A stretch of DNA of 45,903 nt from assembly GCA_002314145.1 (NCBI GenBank), contig DCCG01000030.1, positions 1 to 45,903 on the forward strand, in the 5' to 3' direction. Source of the DNA: Thalassolituus sp. UBA1087. Lineage in GTDB: Bacteria; Pseudomonadota; Gammaproteobacteria; Pseudomonadales; Oceanobacteraceae. The translations under genes were made by a program, and so were the position numbers. Positions within the stretch are counted from its first letter, which is position 1. Every line of letters begins with the position of its first letter. Below, piece after piece: positions 7,713 to 15,824 of the stretch. The notes beneath the pieces were generated by a model. It was given only the letters and a program-made list of their open reading frames with translations, was not told the DNA's origin and searched no databases.

Positions 7713-9470
7713 TTATGCTTTGCCTTCCAGCCCCAGCTTCTGCATACGGTAGCGGAATTGCCGGGGCGTCAGTCCCAGACTTAATCCGGCCCGGGTTTTA
7801 TTGCCACCGGCCATACGCAGAGCTTCCAGCAGAGTTTCAGCCTCGTCTTCACGGACCCAGCTGTAAGGTCTTGGTGTGTTGTATCCACTGGCCGGAAAGC
7901 CATTGGCGTCCTGACCACTGGCCCCGGGATAAGAGGGGCTGTTAGGGGCAGGGCTGAAAGCCGGATTGTGGTACACCGGCTGGCCGGAGTGTGGATGCGG
8001 ATAGCCGGGTTGCGGCTGTCCGGCACCTGAGTAGGTGGGGGTCATATCGGCAGATGCGGACTGACCGGCTTCAACATGGCTGCTGATATGGGATTCCTGC
8101 TGCAGAATGGATTCTATTTCCGCGGTGCCGACCTGGCCATTCTGGCTGATCAGAATGGCTCTTTTAATAACATTTTCCAGTTGGCGTATATTGCCGGGCC
8201 AGCTGAAGCTCTGCAGTCTTTCCATAACTCCCTGAGCCAGCACCACATTACGGCCATATTCTTTATTGGCTGACAGTAAAAGGTGCCGGGCCAGCAGGCC
8301 TATATCGCCGTTGCGTTCGCGTAAGGGGGGCAGGTTCAGCGGGAATACATTCAGCCGATAAAACAGGTCAAGACGGAAACGACCTTCGTTGACTGCCTGC
8401 TGCAGGTTTTTGTGAGTCGCGGCAATAATTCGTACATCCACCGGTACGTCTTTAACACCGCCTACACGCTGAATAACATTGCCTTCCAGTACCCGCAGTA
8501 ACTTGGATTGCAGTTCCAGATTCAGGTCACCGATTTCATCCAGAAACAGGGTGCCGCCGCTGGCCAGTTCGACTTTACCTTTTTTCATGGCGGTGGCGCC
8601 GGTAAAGGCACCGCGTTCATGGCCAAATAATTCGGATTCCAGCAACTGTTCCGGAATGGCGGCACAGTTAATGGCCAGAAATGCTTCGTTCTTACGGCTG
8701 CTGTTCAGGTGCATCATATGGGAGAATTTTTCTTTACCTGTGCCTGACTCGCCGCTGAGTAATACCGTAACCGGCGTATCAGCCACCTGTAATGCCTGCT
8801 GTAATGCCTGGTGCAGTGCCGGACTTTCACCAAGAATGCCATGGCTGTGCCGACGTTTACTGAGCGCGTCTTTTAATTCACGGTTTTCTGCCCGCAGATT
8901 CGCTGTGCGGTCTTCGATCAGAGCATTGATTTTCAGCATCTGGGCAATGAAGGTCGCCATAATACGCATCACAACAACATCACTGTTCAGCGCGCGCCGG
9001 CGTTTACGCAGACGGTGAATGGCTAATACGCCGATGGGGGTTTCACCATCCAGAACCGGTACGGCGATATAAGCGACAATTTCCTGGGGCAGGGTTGAAC
9101 GTTCTACGGCACGGTAAAGATACAGTGGCTCTTCATCAATGTTCTGAATCACGGCCACCTGGCCGGTTTTCATCACTTTACCGCTGACGCCTTCGCCCAG
9201 AGCATAAGCGCCGCGTTCACGTTCATCATCGGTCAGGCCGTAAGAATAACGTATCTGCAGATCATTCCCCGAGGCGGTGGGCAGTAATACCCGTCCACGG
9301 TTAAGCCCCAGCATCTGGGACATCAGTCTTAACAGACTGGTGATGGCGATTTCCGGGGTGGCGGCCTGGCCGATTAACTTGGCCCCTTCATGGACGACCA
9401 TCAGGTCACTTTCCCCTTTATCGGCTTCACTTAATGGAATCAGATTATCAGCCGGATCGTATGCGTTCAT
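7713..9470 (-). CDS. Sigma54-dependent activator (GAF-AAA+-Fis, NifA-like layout)
   Basis: The protein has 585 residues. Residues 25-180 form a GAF sensor domain and 183-205 a short coiled linker. Residues 210-445 are an AAA+ domain with Walker A GESGTGKE (240-247), the sigma54-contacting loop GAFTGA (287-292), Walker B LFLDEIGD and an arginine finger region FRLDLFYRL. The stretch 465-535 is low-complexity Pro/Gly/Ser/Gln. The C-terminus (545-582) is a Fis-type helix-turn-helix (NKTRAGLSLGLTPRQFRYRM). This is the NifA layout, but no nif genes are near. It lies between the flavoprotein cluster and the ABC operon, both of which have -24/-12 promoters with a shared upstream palindrome, so it is their probable activator (inference). 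Its own gene also has a sigma54-type promoter (9536-9551). The GAF ligand is unknown. Confidence 0.93.
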   Translation of the reverse strand: MNAYDPADNLIPLSEADKGESDLMVVHEGAKLIGQAATPEIAITSLLRLMSQMLGLNRGRVLLPTASGNDLQIRYSYGLTDDERERGAYALGEGVSGKVMKTGQVAVIQNIDEEPLYLYRAVERSTLPQEIVAYIAVPVLDGETPIGVLAIHRLRKRRRALNSDVVVMRIMATFIAQMLKINALIEDRTANLRAENRELKDALSKRRHSHGILGESPALHQALQQALQVADTPVTVLLSGESGTGKEKFSHMMHLNSSRKNEAFLAINCAAIPEQLLESELFGHERGAFTGATAMKKGKVELASGGTLFLDEIGDLNLELQSKLLRVLEGNVIQRVGGVKDVPVDVRIIAATHKNLQQAVNEGRFRLDLFYRLNVFPLNLPPLRERNGDIGLLARHLLLSANKEYGRNVVLAQGVMERLQSFSWPGNIRQLENVIKRAILISQNGQVGTAEIESILQQESHISSHVEAGQSASADMTPTYSGAGQPQPGYPHPHSGQPVYHNPAFSPAPNSPSYPGASGQDANGFPASGYNTPRPYSWVREDEAETLLEALRMAGGNKTRAGLSLGLTPRQFRYRMQKLGLEGKA

Positions 9471-9535
9471 GGTTTACTCCTGCACAGGTATCTTGCATGG
9501 ATACGTTTTTTTAGTTTTACCTTGTTAACATTGTC

Positions 9536-9551
9536 TGCAATAGCTGTGCCC
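9536..9551 (-). promoter_or_regulatory. Sigma54 (-24/-12) promoter of the activator gene
   Basis: On the minus strand it reads GGGCACA-N4-TTGCA, with GG and GC exactly 10 bp apart and a perfect -12 half. It lies about 65 bp upstream of the ATG at 9470. An inverted repeat GACAAT-N9-ATTGTC lies immediately upstream (9557-9577). Autoregulation is inferred. Confidence 0.55.
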
Positions 9552-9645
9552 TGATGGACAATGATGGAGAGATTGTCGTCAGGCTTAAGAATAGTGACGA
9601 TCCGAGGAATAAAGCCTTCATCCAGATATATTAGGAGACATTAAT

Positions 9646-9726
9646 ATGCACAAGGGCAAGGCCGTTGCCTGTTTTTTTGCACTGATTAAGGTCGGTTGTG
9701 GACTGTTTAAAGTGAATAAAAAATAA
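9646..9726 (+). CDS. Possible 26-residue small protein
   Basis: An ATG is preceded by AGGAGA (9633-9638) at an ideal 7-base spacing and opens 26 codons ending in TAA. The product starts MHKGKAVACFFALIK, with Lys-rich ends around a hydrophobic centre, so it could insert in or touch the membrane. No family is recognised. It lies alone between the sigma54 activator and the ABC operon. It may be a real small gene or a chance frame with a good ribosome site; only that site and the strong start context support it. Confidence 0.35.
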   Translation: MHKGKAVACFFALIKVGCGLFKVNKK

Positions 9727-9788
9727 CATTTAAATGCTTTTTTATTTTTTATAAGGCGTTTTCAGTTATTTGATTTATTCTGACCAAT

Positions 9789-9904
9789 CTGTCCCTGTCG
9801 TTATTTATTAACTGTCCCGGTTTTTGAGTGATCCTGTTTTGTATTTAAATGGATTTTCTTCGTGTTTTTATGAATTGTCCCTGCTGATATTTTTTAACTG
9901 TCCC
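9789..9904. repeat. Paired TGTCCC repeats, 23-bp internal spacing
   Basis: TGTCCC occurs at 9790 and 9813 and again at 9876 and 9899. The spacing inside each pair is 23 bp, and the pairs are 86 bp apart. The second member of each pair reads TTAACTGTCCC. This looks like a duplicated intergenic element or the remnant of a repeat-associated mobile unit. No transposase is next to it. Confidence 0.5.
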
Positions 9905-9925
9905 TATGTGCACTATGAACAGGCA

Positions 9926-9950
9926 TAAAAAAGCCCTGCAAAGCAGGGCC
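9926..9950 (-). terminator. Rho-independent terminator of ABC operon
   Basis: On the minus strand GCCCTGC-TTT-GCAGGGC is followed by six T. It lies about 50 bp past the permease stop. Confidence 0.9.
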
Positions 9951-9997
9951 GCGATAAAACGATATCGGAAAATGTCGGGATGGATAACAGTTAAGGG

Positions 9998-10819
9998 TCA
10001 CTCCACATGCCAGTTAAAGCGTTGCAGCAGTTGAGCGCATATCCAGTCGAGACCATAACCAATAACACCAATAACGATGACGACCGCCGCCAGAGTGTCG
10101 TATTCCAGTGTGTCACGGGCATCGTTGATGGCATACCCTAAACCACTGGTTACCCCGAGGTATTCTGCCGGTACCAATACCACCCAGGCGACGCCAACGG
10201 CGAGGCGGATACCAGCCATTACGTCCATCATAATCGCCGGCATAATAATGCGCTTCAGCATCTGTGGTCCGCTGGCACCGAGATTACGCGCCACTTTAAA
10301 CCAGTTCGGATCAATACGTTTTACCCCGTGGGCGGTGGAAAATATGATGGGCCAGACGCTGGCCATCACAATCAGAAAGATAATGGCCGCATCCCAGGTT
10401 TCAAATGCCAGTACGGCAATGGGCATCCACGCCAGCGGGCTGATCATGCGCAGAAACTGAAAGGGCACATTGGAAACCTGCATGGCACGGCTGAAGTAGC
10501 CGATCAGAACCCCGACCGGCACGCCAATACCAACCCCCCATATCAGACCGGTCAGAATACGGTAAAGGCTGGAGCCGATGGTCTGCCACAGGCTGCCGCT
10601 GCTGACCAGATACACCAGGGCATCAAACGTCGGCGCAGGGGCAAAGGCGGCAAAGGCTTCGGTATCCGGGTCATTGGCAATCAGCCAACCGCCGAACCAC
10701 CAGAGGGCTAACAGACCTGCAATCCCCAGCAGCGGGTATTGCAGTGATTTTATCCAGCCAAGCAGGCGTGCCGGAAATGGCGTGTTACCTGGCTGCAGGG
10801 CAATACTTGTCTGACTCAC
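9998..10819 (-). CDS. ABC transporter permease, nitrate/sulfonate/taurine type
   Basis: The protein has 273 residues and about six membrane helices. The ATPase-docking EAA-like loop is present around GASGPQMLKRIIMPAIM, followed by GIRLAVGVAW, as in SsuC/TauC/NrtB permeases. The start overlaps the stop of the binding-protein gene by four bases (ATGA), so the two are co-translated. It is the last gene of the operon before the terminator at 9926. The substrate cannot be told from the permease. The sigma54 control and nearby rhodanese make an organosulfur or nitrogen compound more likely than a sugar or peptide. Confidence 0.92.
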   Translation of the reverse strand: MSQTSIALQPGNTPFPARLLGWIKSLQYPLLGIAGLLALWWFGGWLIANDPDTEAFAAFAPAPTFDALVYLVSSGSLWQTIGSSLYRILTGLIWGVGIGVPVGVLIGYFSRAMQVSNVPFQFLRMISPLAWMPIAVLAFETWDAAIIFLIVMASVWPIIFSTAHGVKRIDPNWFKVARNLGASGPQMLKRIIMPAIMMDVMAGIRLAVGVAWVVLVPAEYLGVTSGLGYAINDARDTLEYDTLAAVVIVIGVIGYGLDWICAQLLQRFNWHVE

Positions 10820-12084
10820 AGCGACACCACCTCTTCACGGTCAAAGGGATTGTCGGCATCAAAGCCGGGAGCATCCTGCCAGCCGGTGTATTTTTCCATG
10901 GCCGCTTTAACGAATCTGTAGTCCACCAGATCATTGGTGACGAAGTCAGAATCCAGCTCCGACAGGAAAGTGGCATCACCGCCAACCAGTGTGTCTTTCA
11001 GCTGGTCAACAATCAGTTTGGTCGCGGACCGGAAAGGCCATGGCTGGAAGTCGATACGGCCACTGCCCCATTCCGGATGCTGAATGGCCGGAGGCTGACT
11101 GTAGTTGGTGACGTCATACTGAGTCATGGCACGTTCCACCACCGGCGCTTTCATCGGCAGATACCCTTTGCCGTTACGGGACAGCATATGAGCCACTTCT
11201 TTTTTGTTTTTCTGGGCGTAGTCCTGGGCGCGGACGATGGCGTTCATCACCTTCTGAGTCCACTCAGGGTTGGCATTCACCTGATTTTCATTCATGCACA
11301 CAACGCAGCATGGGTGGTTGCGCCACATATCACCGGTAAAACGCAACATTTTACCTTTGGCCAGCATTTCACCGGCGGCATTGAAGGGTTCGGCGACGAT
11401 AAAGGCATCGATTTTTTTCGCTGCCAGAGCCGGTGGCATATCCGGTGGTGGCATTATCTGCAGGTTCACTTCATCGGCGGCCAGCGGTTCGCCCTGGCTT
11501 TTAATTACCGGTTTAAGACCAACGTGTTTGAGAGCCATCTGCAGCACGATATTGTGCATGGAATACCAGTAAGGTACTGCAACCTGTTTACCACCCAGGT
11601 CGGCAAAGCTTTCCGCGTCGGTGTGTTTACCCACCACCACACCGGAACCATTGAGATGCGCCCAGGACATAATTTTCACCGGGAAACCATTGTTGTAACG
11701 CATCCAGACCGGAATTGGTTTAAGGAAATGCACCAGATTAAATTTCCCCGCAGCAAAGCCTTCTACCAGAGGTGACCAGCCACGGATCAGTGTGGGTTTC
11801 TCGCTTTTCAGACCTTCGTCTTCAAAATATCCCATCGCGTGTGCGACCAGTAAAACCGTGGCATCGGTAATGGGCAGATAGCCGATGCGCACCACTTCAT
11901 CTTCCGGCGCCTGCAGATTGGCGAATGCACTGGCGCTGGTGCCTAACGCGCCCAGGCCGGCAGCAGCCAGGCCGCCCATCGCTAATGAGTCGAGCATAAA
12001 GTCGCGACGGCTCATTTCGTAATTCTGCAGGTATTCCAGCTCTTCTTCACTTAACTGGTCACTGTTATGGTTAATATCGGACAT
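10816..12084 (-). CDS. ABC substrate-binding protein with Tat signal, NrtA/CmpA type
   Basis: The protein has 422 residues. An N-terminal acidic stretch precedes a twin-arginine signal (SRRDFMLDSL, RR at 26-27) and a hydrophobic Ala/Gly-rich segment to about residue 55. The mature part begins VRIGYLPITDATVLLVAHAMGYF, typical of the NrtA/CmpA/SsuA group. It includes the GWSPLVEGFAAGKF loop and a Cys-rich HPCCVVCM segment common in NrtA-like proteins. A Tat signal implies export in a folded state. The ribosome site GGGG lies 8 bases upstream. It is the second gene of the ATPase-binding protein-permease operon. The ligand is unknown: nitrate, bicarbonate, sulfonates and thiamine precursors are all handled by relatives. 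Confidence 0.9.
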   Translation of the reverse strand: MSDINHNSDQLSEEELEYLQNYEMSRRDFMLDSLAMGGLAAAGLGALGTSASAFANLQAPEDEVVRIGYLPITDATVLLVAHAMGYFEDEGLKSEKPTLIRGWSPLVEGFAAGKFNLVHFLKPIPVWMRYNNGFPVKIMSWAHLNGSGVVVGKHTDAESFADLGGKQVAVPYWYSMHNIVLQMALKHVGLKPVIKSQGEPLAADEVNLQIMPPPDMPPALAAKKIDAFIVAEPFNAAGEMLAKGKMLRFTGDMWRNHPCCVVCMNENQVNANPEWTQKVMNAIVRAQDYAQKNKKEVAHMLSRNGKGYLPMKAPVVERAMTQYDVTNYSQPPAIQHPEWGSGRIDFQPWPFRSATKLIVDQLKDTLVGGDATFLSELDSDFVTNDLVDYRFVKAAMEKYTGWQDAPGFDADNPFDREEVVSL

Positions 12085-12136
12085 TGTGGTTACCCCTTAA
12101 TATTCTGCGCTTAATTAACGTTTAAAATTCACTGCT

Positions 12137-12955
12137 TCAGACGACGCGGCGCACCGCTGGCTGCTTTTTTTGTGTGTCGTCCTTATCGCTTTTACGCCCT
12201 GCCAGACCATCATCGGTGTCGCGGAAACGTGTCATGAGTTCACTTCTCAGTGTCTGGAATTCAGGATCATGGCTGCGACGCGGAAAGGGCAGGTCTACTC
12301 TGAGCTCACTGACAATACGGCCAGGGTTCTGCGACATAATGAGTACGCGGTCGGCCATGGTGATGGCTTCATCGATATCGTGGGTGACGATGACCATAGT
12401 GATGTCACGGGCGGCGCACAGGGCAGGCACTTCTTCCTGTAACGCGGTACGGGTAAAAGCATCCAGCGCAGAAAAAGGCTCATCGAGCAGCAGTACTTCC
12501 GGATCGGTTGCCAGTGAACGGGCCAGTGCCACACGCTGTTGCTGGCCACCGGACAGGCTCTGCACATTCACATCTTTTTTATCGTGCAGGCCTACTTTAT
12601 CCAGCAGCTCACCGACACGCCGGGCAGCTTCCTGTTTGCCCATACCGGCGAACAGCAGGCCCAGGGCGGCGTTTTCCTGCACTGACATCCACGGATACAG
12701 TGATGGTTTCTGAAACATCATATTCCACTTCGCGCTGGGCTTAGTGACCTGGTGGCTGTTAATGCGCACGCAGCCTTCGGATGGCAGCAACAACCCGGCG
12801 AGCATATGCAATAGCGTGGATTTACCGCAGCCGCTGCGGCCGATCAGTGCCACACGCTCACCGGCATCAATGCGGTTATCGATATTTTCCAGCGTAGTGG
12901 GGCCATCTGCGCGATAGCGGTGGGTTATATAATCAAGTGTTATTGTGGCGCCCAT
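12137..12955 (-). CDS. ABC transporter ATPase, SsuB/TauB/NrtD type
   Basis: The protein has 272 residues. Walker A is GRSGCGKST (about 38-46), the Q loop is in MMFQKPSLYPWMSV, the signature is LSGGQQQR, Walker B is VLLLDEPFSALD, and the switch His is in VTHDIDEA. A basic, polar tail of about 35 residues (RKSDKDDTQKKQ) follows the core. This is the first gene of the operon. GGAG lies just before its ATG, and a -24/-12 promoter is about 50 bp upstream. It energises the permease at 9998. Confidence 0.93.
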   Translation of the reverse strand: MGATITLDYITHRYRADGPTTLENIDNRIDAGERVALIGRSGCGKSTLLHMLAGLLLPSEGCVRINSHQVTKPSAKWNMMFQKPSLYPWMSVQENAALGLLFAGMGKQEAARRVGELLDKVGLHDKKDVNVQSLSGGQQQRVALARSLATDPEVLLLDEPFSALDAFTRTALQEEVPALCAARDITMVIVTHDIDEAITMADRVLIMSQNPGRIVSELRVDLPFPRRSHDPEFQTLRSELMTRFRDTDDGLAGRKSDKDDTQKKQPAVRRVV

Positions 12956-13002
12956 GATTGGCTCCGCTCCGTTAAAACTGTCTGTGCATTTACAAACGTT
13001 TG

Positions 13003-13018
13003 AGCGAAAAGCGTGCCA
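13003..13018 (-). promoter_or_regulatory. Sigma54 (-24/-12) promoter of ABC operon
   Basis: The minus strand reads TGGCACG-N4-TCGCT: a perfect -24 half and a -12 half with the conserved GC, 10 bp apart. Transcription would start near 12992, leaving a leader of about 37 nt. Confidence 0.75.
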
Positions 13019-13089
13019 TGGCGAATAAAGCGTTATAAAACAAGGTGAAAGAGGATTTTACCGGCGGGGCGCCGTTTTGCCTTCGCCGG

Positions 13090-13104
13090 CAATGTCCGAC
13101 ATTG
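13090..13104. promoter_or_regulatory. Perfect 15-bp palindrome, putative activator site
   Basis: CAATGTC-C-GACATTG is a perfect inverted repeat about 80 bp upstream of the -24 element. Twelve of its bases recur at 1307-1318 ahead of the flavoprotein promoter. Confidence 0.65.
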
Positions 13105-13199
13105 GCAGGCTACAAAGGAAAATGGTCTGCCACCGCAGTGATGGTCACTGTCACGACTGGCAGCGAGGCGTTTTTATGAGGCGTTGTTATCGGGCGTGG

Positions 13200-14132
13200 T
13201 TATGATGCCTGTGGTAGCCACAGCAGAATGGCGGCCAGTGTCAGTACCGATGCCAGAGTCGAAAACAGAATGGTACGCGACACCACCGATGCTTCCTGAC
13301 GGTAGAATTCGGCCAGCATATAAGGACCGGTGCCGGTGGGCAGAGCTGCCAGCAAGACCGCTGCCGCGGCCCACAGAGGGTCGAGCGCGAACACATGGTA
13401 AGCAAGCACCCAGGTCAGCAACGGATGAATAATCAGTTTAATGAATACCAGTGGCCAGGCTCCCTGGCCGGCCCCCGGTTGTTTGTGGGCAAGAAAAGCG
13501 CCCAGTGATACCAGCGCCGCCGGTACCGTGGCATCACCGATCAGCTGCAGAAAGTCGGCAGCGATATGCGGCAGAGGCCAGCCCGCGAGATTCCAGCCAA
13601 CCCCGAGAAACGGCGCCACAACCAACGGATTTTTCAGTAACGCCAGCGTGACTTTGAGCGCTGCCTGCCAGACGCTTTTTCCTTTCTGCGTACTGATTTC
13701 CACGCCGATCACGGCAATCGCAAACAGCACACTGACCACGACCAGTGATGACACCAGCGCCGGTGCAAGCCCGGCATCACCCAGTACAAACAGGCACAGA
13801 GGAATGCCGACATAACCTGTATTGGCGTACGAAGCACTCAGAGCATCAAGACTGGCTACCGCCAGCCCGTGTTGCTTCACCCGCCAGAGCAGCGTGAGCC
13901 CATAGATCAGCAGGGTTGAAAGGGTGAACGCGGTAACGAATCCCGGATTCCAGATATCCTCCATGGCGGCTGTGGCCATGGCATGAAACAGCAGAGAAGG
14001 CAGGCACAGCCAGACAACGAAGCGGTTCAGTTCCGAGGCGGCCTGTTCCCCGAGGCGCTGGCTGGTGCGCAGTAACCAGCCAAGAAAAATCAGGCCAAAC
14101 ACCGGCAGCAGAGTGGAAATAATAAACAACAT
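13200..14132 (-). CDS. AEC-family (auxin-efflux-carrier-like) transporter
   Basis: The protein has 310 residues and about ten membrane helices split by a polar centre. It opens FIISTLLPVFGLIFLGWLLR and contains the family features NRFVVWLCLPSLLFHAMA, SYANTGYVGIPL and GDATVPAALVSLGAFLA. Bacterial relatives carry small carboxylates such as malate or malonate, or are uncharacterised. It is divergent from a LysR gene at 14275, which probably regulates it. It points the same way as the ABC operon but is separated from it by 244 bp that contain that operon's promoter. Confidence 0.88.
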   Translation of the reverse strand: MLFIISTLLPVFGLIFLGWLLRTSQRLGEQAASELNRFVVWLCLPSLLFHAMATAAMEDIWNPGFVTAFTLSTLLIYGLTLLWRVKQHGLAVASLDALSASYANTGYVGIPLCLFVLGDAGLAPALVSSLVVVSVLFAIAVIGVEISTQKGKSVWQAALKVTLALLKNPLVVAPFLGVGWNLAGWPLPHIAADFLQLIGDATVPAALVSLGAFLAHKQPGAGQGAWPLVFIKLIIHPLLTWVLAYHVFALDPLWAAAAVLLAALPTGTGPYMLAEFYRQEASVVSRTILFSTLASVLTLAAILLWLPQAS

Positions 14133-14274
14133 AGTGTGGCCTTTAACGGAAGCTGTCGATGCGGATATCCATGGGTCAGGGATAATAATGGAGCCGGTAC
14201 GGGCAGCATAATCTTGCTTATTGATACCGTCTAATGCTATTTAAATGACAATTAATGCAGAAAAGGTATCGGCT

Positions 14275-15159
14275 GTGAATCTCAGACACCTGCGCAGTTT
14301 TGTTGTTCTGGCGGAGACGCTGCACTTCGGACAGGCTGCCCGGCAACTGCATATGACGCAGCCGCCACTGAGCCGGCAGATCGCCGCGCTGGAGCAAGCG
14401 CTGGGCATACAGCTGTTTGAGCGTCATTCCCGGGCGGTGAGTCTGACCCGCGCGGGAGAGCACTTTTATCACAATGTCTGCCGCCTGCTGGATGACTATG
14501 AATTTGCCGTACGTTCCGCGCAGGCAGCCGCGCGGGGAGAAGTGGGGCAGCTGCGTATCGGGTTTACCATGTACGCTGCCTGGAGTGTGTTGCCGGATCT
14601 GCTGGCGGCTTATCGCCGCCAGTGTCCGGATGTGACGGTGAAGCTGACCGAAACCTTGCCCAAAGACCTGCCACAGGCGTTGATGAGCGGGGAAGTGGAT
14701 GTGGGCATCAGCTTTCCGCCTGCGGTGGCTTCTGCGCTGTCTTTTCAGGCGGTGTTCCGTGAGTCCCTGTGTGCGGTGTTGCCGGCCACGCACCCGTTAG
14801 CCGGGGAACGGGAAATCCGTGCCGGTGATCTGCACAACGAGGCTTTTATTTCTCTGCCTCACAGTGCCGCGCCGGAATTACGTGGTGCGGTAAATGATTG
14901 TTGTGCGGTCGATCAGTTCGAGCCGGATATCACGCTGGAGACCAATCTGCAGCAAACCATTGTCAATCTGGTGGCCAAAGGACTGGGGGTTTCTCTGGTG
15001 CCGCAATCCATGAGCCGTATGCAACTGGAAGGAGCCGTCTTCCGGCCGCTGGCTTATTCACCGCCCGTAGTGCAGGGCGTGTATTGGCAGGGAACGAACG
15101 ATAACCCCTGTCTGCAGAGTTTTTTACAGGGATTACCCATGCTGCAGGAAGAGACCTGA
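14275..15159 (+). CDS. LysR-family transcriptional regulator
   Basis: The GTG at 14275 is chosen (NLRHLRSFVVLAE begins just after it, the standard LysR opening) because AAAAGG lies 8 bases upstream. An in-frame ATG at 14245 has no ribosome site. The product has 294 residues: a winged helix-turn-helix (about 1-60, with FGQAARQLHMTQPPLSRQI) and a periplasmic-binding-like effector domain (about 88-290). It is divergent from the AEC transporter and probably controls it. Its last 27 bases overlap the 3' end of the convergent TetR gene. Confidence 0.88.
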   Translation: MNLRHLRSFVVLAETLHFGQAARQLHMTQPPLSRQIAALEQALGIQLFERHSRAVSLTRAGEHFYHNVCRLLDDYEFAVRSAQAAARGEVGQLRIGFTMYAAWSVLPDLLAAYRRQCPDVTVKLTETLPKDLPQALMSGEVDVGISFPPAVASALSFQAVFRESLCAVLPATHPLAGEREIRAGDLHNEAFISLPHSAAPELRGAVNDCCAVDQFEPDITLETNLQQTIVNLVAKGLGVSLVPQSMSRMQLEGAVFRPLAYSPPVVQGVYWQGTNDNPCLQSFLQGLPMLQEET

Positions 15160-15759
15160 CATCACCAGCTGAATGCCGGTATTCAGCACGCCCTGCAGAT
15201 CATTGCCGGTCATGGCGTCCCGGTCGGCACGCCAGTTCAGAGCCAGTAAGCCATTGGCAGCGGCCCAGAGTGCCGTTGCCGCGCTGGCAGCATCAATGCC
15301 GGCATCAATCATGCCGGCCTGAATACCATCCTCAATCACTTCTTCCAGCTGACGGTTATGTTTCTGTACCAGCTGGGTGATTTTATTCAGCGCCTTAGGG
15401 TCTTCCGGCGGATTGGCCATTAAGCGGAAAGCGTAGGGTTTTTCAGTCGCGAAGCGGAAGTAACCTTCGATAACCGCCAGCAGGCGCTGTGGCGGTGTGC
15501 CGTCACGGTCGTAGGCTTCTTTCATGTAGTAGCGGTTTTCTTCCAGCGCTTTTTCGGCAATGGCAATCAGAATCGCCGAACGCCCGCCAACCCGGTTGTA
15601 GATGGTCTGAACCGTAATACCGCATTGTGAAGCGATATCGTCCAGCGTCAGCGCGCTGATGCCATGCTCAATCACCAGCGCCTCGGCCGCAGCAATGATG
15701 CTGTTGCGGGTGCTGGAAGACTTGGTGTTATTGCGTCTGAGAGGGGCTTGGCTGTTCAT
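15133..15759 (-). CDS. TetR-family repressor
   Basis: The protein has 208 residues. An N-terminal helix-turn-helix (about 18-65, ALTLDDIASQCGITVQTIYNRVGGRSAIL) is followed by an all-helical ligand domain. It is divergent from the alpha/beta hydrolase-SDR pair, with a long palindrome between them (15782-15824), the classic arrangement for local repression of itself and its neighbours. Its 3' end overlaps the LysR gene on the other strand by 27 bp. Confidence 0.9.
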   Translation of the reverse strand: MNSQAPLRRNNTKSSSTRNSIIAAAEALVIEHGISALTLDDIASQCGITVQTIYNRVGGRSAILIAIAEKALEENRYYMKEAYDRDGTPPQRLLAVIEGYFRFATEKPYAFRLMANPPEDPKALNKITQLVQKHNRQLEEVIEDGIQAGMIDAGIDAASAATALWAAANGLLALNWRADRDAMTGNDLQGVLNTGIQLVMSGLFLQHG

Positions 15760-15781
15760 GCCGGCATTCTAGCATGCAAAA

Positions 15782-15824
15782 TTAAATTTGAATGTATACA
15801 AAATTTGAGTATATTCAAATTTAA
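15782..15824. promoter_or_regulatory. 43-bp palindrome, likely TetR operator
   Basis: Perfect 12-base arms TTAAATTTGAAT and ATTCAAATTTAA enclose 19 bases, in which GTATAC and GTATAT extend the dyad. The site is AT-rich and lies between the divergent TetR and hydrolase genes, about 25 bp from the TetR start. Confidence 0.75.

Larger units (their letters stand above)
9471..9997. other. Intergenic region between activator and ABC operon
   Basis: This 527-bp AT-rich stretch holds the activator's sigma54 promoter (9536-9551), an inverted repeat (9557-9577), a possible 26-codon gene (9646-9726), two paired TGTCCC repeats (9789-9818, 9875-9904) and the terminator of the ABC operon (9926-9950). No larger gene is visible. 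Confidence 0.6.
12956..13199. promoter_or_regulatory. ABC operon control region
   Basis: These 244 bp between the AEC gene and the ABC operon hold a sigma54 promoter (13003-13018) and the upstream palindrome (13090-13104). No gene is visible. Confidence 0.6.

Noticed and set aside
8479..9018. 179-codon open frame antisense to the sigma54 activator
   Set aside because: Ser/Arg-rich shadow of the AAA+ domain.
7713..9470. NifA (nitrogen fixation) as the name of the sigma54 activator
   Set aside because: The domain order matches, but no nif genes are near, the Cys-rich linker of oxygen-sensing NifA proteins is absent, and its likely targets are an ABC importer and flavoprotein genes.
10744..11775. 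343-codon open frame antisense to the ABC binding protein and permease
   Set aside because: The opposite strand encodes well-defined ABC proteins; this frame shows no domain.
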